Assembly: GCF_027594745.1 (NCBI RefSeq) | Contig: NZ_CP110854.1 | Coordinates: forward strand, 3,179,501 to 3,243,500 | Length of the DNA: 64,000 bases | Direction: 5' to 3' | Source of the DNA: Saprospira grandis | Lineage (GTDB): Bacteria > Bacteroidota > Bacteroidia > Chitinophagales > Saprospiraceae | Shown here: piece by piece, positions 60,837-64,000 of the stretch | How positions within the stretch are numbered: the first letter of the stretch is position 1 | How the letters are laid out: each line of letters opens with the position of its first letter | Translations under genes and position numbers: made by a program | Notes under the pieces: model-generated | The model's database searches: none | Seen by the model: only the letters and a program-made list of their open reading frames with translations | What the model was told of the DNA's origin: nothing

Positions 60837-61706
60837 ATGGAGCTCAAAGCAATTGACCGGATTTCTGCGACAGAAGAAGCCTTTCGACCCTATTATGAGC
60901 AGCAGATTCCCTGTGTATTTACAGATTTTACGGCCCAATGGAAAATGAGAGATTGGGACTATGATTTTTTAGAGAAAGTAGCGGGAGATGATCTCGTGAA
61001 AGTGTATAGTAATGCCTATAAGAATGGCCAAGCCTTGGATGTGCAAACTAAAGAGGACTTGGAGATTCCATTTAGGGATTTCTTGGTTTACCTAAGAGAG
61101 AATAAGCCGAGTGAATATCGACTTTTTTTGTTTGACATTTTTAAGGAGCATCCAGAGCTGATTGAGCATATTGAGCAGCCTTCAATTGGGGTACACTTCT
61201 TAAACTATCGCTTTTGTTTTTTTGGTGGTCCAGAAAGTGCCACTCGTATGCATTACGATATTGATTATTCGAATGTCTTTTTGTCACAGTTTTTAGGGCG
61301 GAAAGATATTTTACTTTTTGATCGTTCTCAGGGGGAGAACCTCTATCAGATACCTTTGACTACACATTCTTTAATTGATTTTTCTCGTTTGGAGGAGTAT
61401 GAGGAGGAGGATTACCCCAATCTTCAGCAATTGAAGGGCTATAAACTGAGTCTTTATCCTGGAGAGACCTTATTTATGCCTTCTGGTTATTGGCATTATA
61501 TTGCTTATCCGGAGAGTAGTTTTTCGGTTGCTCTGCGGTCTATGTCGAGTAAATGGATGGATGTTTTGCATGGGGCCAACAATGTATTTGTGAGTCGGAA
61601 CATTCAGCGGGCGATATCTTTTAGCCCAAGGATGAAGCGGATGATGGATGATTATAAAAAGCAGCTCATCAGAAAGCGATACGAGAACATTCCGATAGAG
61701 TTTTAG
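60837..61706 (+). CDS. Cupin-like (JmjC-related) protein
   Basis: 289 residues. A cupin-8/JmjC-like fold is seen. The iron site HxD...H is His139-x-Asp141 (RMHYDIDYSNVF) and His220 (GYWHYIAY). IPCVFTDFTAQW, LLFDRSQGENLY and LYPGETLFMPSGYWHY are family-typical. Members are 2-oxoglutarate and Fe(II)-dependent hydroxylases, but the substrate is unknown. Its DNA is noticeably more AT-rich with fewer GGCC words than its neighbours, so recent acquisition is possible. Ends at a strong terminator. Confidence 0.85.
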   Translation: MELKAIDRISATEEAFRPYYEQQIPCVFTDFTAQWKMRDWDYDFLEKVAGDDLVKVYSNAYKNGQALDVQTKEDLEIPFRDFLVYLRENKPSEYRLFLFDIFKEHPELIEHIEQPSIGVHFLNYRFCFFGGPESATRMHYDIDYSNVFLSQFLGRKDILLFDRSQGENLYQIPLTTHSLIDFSRLEEYEEEDYPNLQQLKGYKLSLYPGETLFMPSGYWHYIAYPESSFSVALRSMSSKWMDVLHGANNVFVSRNIQRAISFSPRMKRMMDDYKKQLIRKRYENIPIEF

Positions 61707-61726
61707 GCTTTGCGTTTAGACGGGAA

Positions 61727-61760
61727 AAGGCCTTCGTCCCTTGGACGAAGGCCTTTTTTT
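61727..61760 (+). terminator. Terminator of the cupin gene
   Basis: Perfect 13-bp stem AAGGCCTTCGTCC / GGACGAAGGCCTT with loop CTT and a T-run. A second hairpin GGGCCAATTTGGCCC follows directly. Confidence 0.93.
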
Positions 61761-61789
61761 GGGCCAATTTGGCCCTTTGTTGAGCTTGG

Positions 61790-61937
61790 GCGCGCAGCGC
61801 CAGCCGGCTGAGGGATGGAAAGTGGTGCGGCGCAGCCGCAGACCCAAGTTTTTTGAGCGTAGCGAAAAAACTGCAGGGCCGAGCAGACCTGCGAGCCACG
61901 ACACAGCCCGACCCGCCCGCAGGGCGGGGCAGCCCCA
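61790..61937 (-). repeat. GC-rich multi-hairpin element, copy E20
   Basis: Minus-strand copy with GGGGCTGCCCC head, GCCC/GGGC head hairpin, core, TTTTTT/AAAAAA arms around CGCTACGCTC, GCGGC/GCCGC hairpin, CATCCCTCAGCC joint and a GGCGC/GCGCC-type tail. Confidence 0.85.
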
Positions 61938-61941
61938 AATT

Positions 61942-62247
61942 CTAGATATTGAGTGGATTGTGATAGAACATCCAGACAAAGGCCAGAATAACCGTGGGCA
62001 ACATAATACCTCGGGTAAATTCATCGAATCGGCGGCGGTTGGCTATGGCCACGGGAATCAGGTTACCGCAGATAGCAATCAGGTGGAGCGTGCTGTCCTT
62101 AAAGCCCGGCCAAGCCGTGGCATAGGTATCTAGCGCTCCTGATTGTAGTAGGACTTTATTGATGGCAAAGACGAGGGCAAAGCTAATCAGGGGCGTAATG
62201 AGTCCCCAAGCCAAGCCATATACCAATTGATCTTTAAACAGTTGCAT
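61942..62247 (-). CDS. Small membrane protein
   Basis: 101 residues with three hydrophobic segments (LVYGLAWGLITPLISFALVFAINKVLL; STLHLIAICGNLIPVAIA; GIMLPTVILAFVWMFY). It starts 3 nt after the surE stop codon, so it is coexpressed with surE. No family is recognised with confidence. Confidence 0.65.
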   Translation of the reverse strand: MQLFKDQLVYGLAWGLITPLISFALVFAINKVLLQSGALDTYATAWPGFKDSTLHLIAICGNLIPVAIANRRRFDEFTRGIMLPTVILAFVWMFYHNPLNI

Positions 62248-62250
62248 AGC

Positions 62251-63021
62251 TTATACTTCTTCCAGAAATTTGAGATGATTTAGAGCGGGATAGGCCGTGA
62301 GGTCGTGCATAGAAGGCACCACCGAAACATAGCCATTTTCTAGGGCGCAGACGTCGGCATTTTCGTCTTCTTTGGCGAGGGTAAACTTGCCCGTGAGCCA
62401 GTAGTACGTGCGGCCCATGGGGTCGGTATTTTCCAAAAAGTCTTCGGCCCAATGCCCCTCTGCCTGATGGCAAACCTTAATGCCTTTGATGGCATCGGCG
62501 GGTAGTTTGGGGATATTGACATTGAGGAGAAGCGTTTCTTTTAGGCCTTGTTCTAGGACCTGCTTAATAATCTTGCGGGCATAGATTTTAGCGGCCGAAA
62601 AATCGGCCTCAATGCTATAGTCGAGCAAAGAAAAACCGATAGAGGGAATCCCTTCTACGGAAGCCTCCATAGCGGCCGACATCGTGCCGGAGTAAATGAT
62701 ATTGATCGAGGCATTGGAGCCATGGTTGATGCCCGAAATGCAGAGGTCAATATCTTCATTTTTAAGCAAAACATGCTTGGCCAATTTGACACAATCTACT
62801 GGGGTGCCCGAGCAGGCATAGGCGGGAATCTTAGGGCCAAAAATCCGCTGTTCTTTGAGGCGGAGGGGGTGTTCTAGGGTAATGGCATGCCCTTGTCCAG
62901 ATTGCGGACTATCGGGGGCCACCACATAGACCTGCCCAAATTCTTGGGCCACTTCTACTAGGGCGCGGATACCCGGGGCGCTTAGGCCGTCGTCATTGGT
63001 AACTAATATGTTTAGCGACAT
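62251..63021 (-). CDS. surE: 5'/3'-nucleotidase SurE
   Basis: 256 residues. The signature NDDG (9-12) is in ILVTNDDGLSAPGI. The metal-binding and conserved features VVAPDSPQSGQGHAIT, CSGTPVDCVKLA and SGINHGSNASINIIYSGTMSAAMEA are all present. It hydrolyses nucleoside monophosphates and helps stationary-phase survival in other bacteria. It follows the GNAT gene with a 14-nt gap and is followed after 3 nt by the small membrane protein. Confidence 0.97.
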   Translation of the reverse strand: MSLNILVTNDDGLSAPGIRALVEVAQEFGQVYVVAPDSPQSGQGHAITLEHPLRLKEQRIFGPKIPAYACSGTPVDCVKLAKHVLLKNEDIDLCISGINHGSNASINIIYSGTMSAAMEASVEGIPSIGFSLLDYSIEADFSAAKIYARKIIKQVLEQGLKETLLLNVNIPKLPADAIKGIKVCHQAEGHWAEDFLENTDPMGRTYYWLTGKFTLAKEDENADVCALENGYVSVVPSMHDLTAYPALNHLKFLEEV

Positions 63022-63035
63022 AATTTAGGTAGCGT

Positions 63036-63539
63036 TTAAAAGAGTTTAGCCATTAGATATTCGTCAATGTACTCGCCATTGACTCTGGCCGAATGTTTTT
63101 TGGTGCCTTCTATTTCAAAGCCTCGTTTTTTGTAAAGGGCGACCCCTCTTTCGTTATGGGTCATGACGGTGAGCTCTAGGCGATGGATGCCGTTTTCTTG
63201 GGCCCAATCTTCTAGGGCGGCAAAGAGGGCGTTGCCTAGCCCTTGGCCCCAAAATTCTTTGAGGACCGAGATGCCAATATGCATAGCATGCTTAATGCGC
63301 TCGCCCCGACCATAGGGGAAGCTGCCCGCAATATGGCCAATAAAGCGGCCGCTTTCTTCTTCTACCGCCAAAAAGATGCGATGAATGCCCGTAGCAACCG
63401 CCATGCGCAGCTGAAAGCTGTTCATTTGCCGCTCGCCAGGCTCTTGCAACATAAAGTTACTTTCGGCATCGGTGGTTTGCAATAGCTCAATAAAGGCCTT
63501 GGCATCTTGGGGTTTCATGGCACGGATAATATAGCCCAT
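63036..63539 (-). CDS. GNAT family N-acetyltransferase
   Basis: 167 residues covering a full GNAT fold (IRAMKPQDAKAFIELLQTTDAESNF ... IGISVLKEFWGQGLGNALFAALEDWAQENG). The acetyl-CoA loop is GQGLGNAL, and the end LYKKRGFEIEGTKKHSARVNGEYIDEYLMAKLF resembles RimJ/RimL- or YhhY-like proteins. The substrate is unknown. It starts 2 nt after the HD phosphohydrolase stop, so it belongs to the same transcription unit as surE. Confidence 0.9.
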   Translation of the reverse strand: MGYIIRAMKPQDAKAFIELLQTTDAESNFMLQEPGERQMNSFQLRMAVATGIHRIFLAVEEESGRFIGHIAGSFPYGRGERIKHAMHIGISVLKEFWGQGLGNALFAALEDWAQENGIHRLELTVMTHNERGVALYKKRGFEIEGTKKHSARVNGEYIDEYLMAKLF

Positions 63540-63541
63540 AG

Positions 63542-64000
63542 TTATTCAGATTTCTTTTTCTGTTCTTCGGGGTACTCAATGCGCACATGCTGGATACTGC
63601 GAAGCATTTTCTTGAATACCGCCTTAATTTGATCGAGTTCTTTAAAGGTAATGTTTGTGTTTTGCAATTGGCCCAGCTCTAATTTGAACTTGACAATTTT
63701 ATCTACCAATTGGTCAATATCTTGGCCCGTAGGATTTTTTAAGCTTTTGGATGCCGCCTCAATAGAGTCGGCCAACATCAATATGGCCTCTTCTTTATTT
63801 CTGGGGGCTGGTCCAGGATAAGTAAAGTCGGCCGGGTCTACATTTAAGTCAGGATTCTCCTTTTGGTACATCCGATAGAAATATTCTACTCTTGTGCTGC
63901 CGTGATGCGTGGCAATAAAATCAACCAAAGCCCGAGGTAAACGGTATTTTTTGGCCAACTTAACGCCCTCGGTCACATGCCCAATAATCATAGCCGCACT
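63542..64000 (-). CDS. C-terminal part of a PgpH-like HD phosphohydrolase (partial)
   Basis: About 150 residues at the right edge; the frame stays open past 64000, so the internal Met at 63991 is not the start. The visible part is the C-terminal HD domain of a 7TMR-HD protein (IIGHVTEGVKLAKKYRLPRALVDFIATHHGSTRVEYFY ... AILMLADSIEAASKSLKNPT). Such proteins (PgpH/PgpH2) hydrolyse cyclic di-AMP on the cytoplasmic side. The membrane part is outside the window. It heads a run HD hydrolase, GNAT, surE, small membrane protein. Confidence 0.85.
   Translation of the reverse strand, partial: SAAMIIGHVTEGVKLAKKYRLPRALVDFIATHHGSTRVEYFYRMYQKENPDLNVDPADFTYPGPAPRNKEEAILMLADSIEAASKSLKNPTGQDIDQLVDKIVKFKLELGQLQNTNITFKELDQIKAVFKKMLRSIQHVRIEYPEEQKKKSE

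Noticed and set aside
1..64000. tRNA, rRNA, replication origin or prophage
   Set aside because: No cloverleaf with a conserved TTCGA arm, no rRNA segments, no DnaA-box cluster and no phage structural genes were recognised.

Overview
The window reads as a chromosomal stretch of a gliding, predatory-type Bacteroidota, most likely Saprospira or a close relative. Several proteins carry type IX secretion (T9SS) C-terminal sorting domains. Start codons lack Shine-Dalgarno sequences. Promoter-like sites fit the Bacteroidota TTG / TAnnTTTG pattern. Bacteroidota-type families (DUF3050, DUF3810, DUF4340, DUF1573) are common. The genus is inferred from overall resemblance and was not tested. No rRNA, tRNA, prophage or CRISPR-cas locus was seen.

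Layout. 1-12.9 kb (minus strand): a SWIM zinc finger / DUF5691 / MoxR ATPase / DEDD exonuclease cluster, DUF3050 and HMA proteins, then recR with a fused glycosyltransferase and a methyltransferase. 13.1-30.8 kb (mostly plus strand): secreted T9SS proteins (PA-domain protein, M43 metalloprotease), a secreted DNA/RNA nuclease, a lipase, a DUF4340 protein, a leucine-rich-repeat protein and a nitrilase-family amidase. These fit a bacterium that digests macromolecules outside the cell. 30.8-31.1 kb: two tandem candidate small RNA genes. 31.4-36.5 kb: a 1716-residue surface protein with about 14 Ig-like repeats. 37-49 kb: PD-(D/E)XK nuclease, transglutaminase, VOC protein, secreted protein, a TetR-regulated alpha/beta hydrolase, thioesterase, metG, thioredoxin-like lipoprotein and psd. 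49-64 kb: exported TPR-CHAT protein, gcvP, an MsbA-type ABC exporter, a DUF1573 protein, a di-haem cytochrome c peroxidase interrupted at a C9 tract, a JmjC-like cupin, surE, a GNAT acetyltransferase and the end of a PgpH-type HD phosphohydrolase.

The non-coding DNA is the most unusual part. (1) At least 22 copies of a modular GC-rich multi-hairpin element of about 140-190 bp sit between genes. The loops and joints are conserved while the stems are exchanged for other self-complementary sequences. The elements often abut terminator U-tracts, and at three loci they occur as inverted pairs. (2) Two loci about 39 kb apart share a conserved leader followed by a tandem array of 21-22 bp period. 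The repeats are unrelated in sequence, and the two loci lie in opposite orientation. (3) Two tandem promoter-RNA-terminator units of about 62 nt are nearly identical in the transcribed block but not around it. None of the three matches a feature class I can name with confidence, and they are the best candidates for undescribed biology here.
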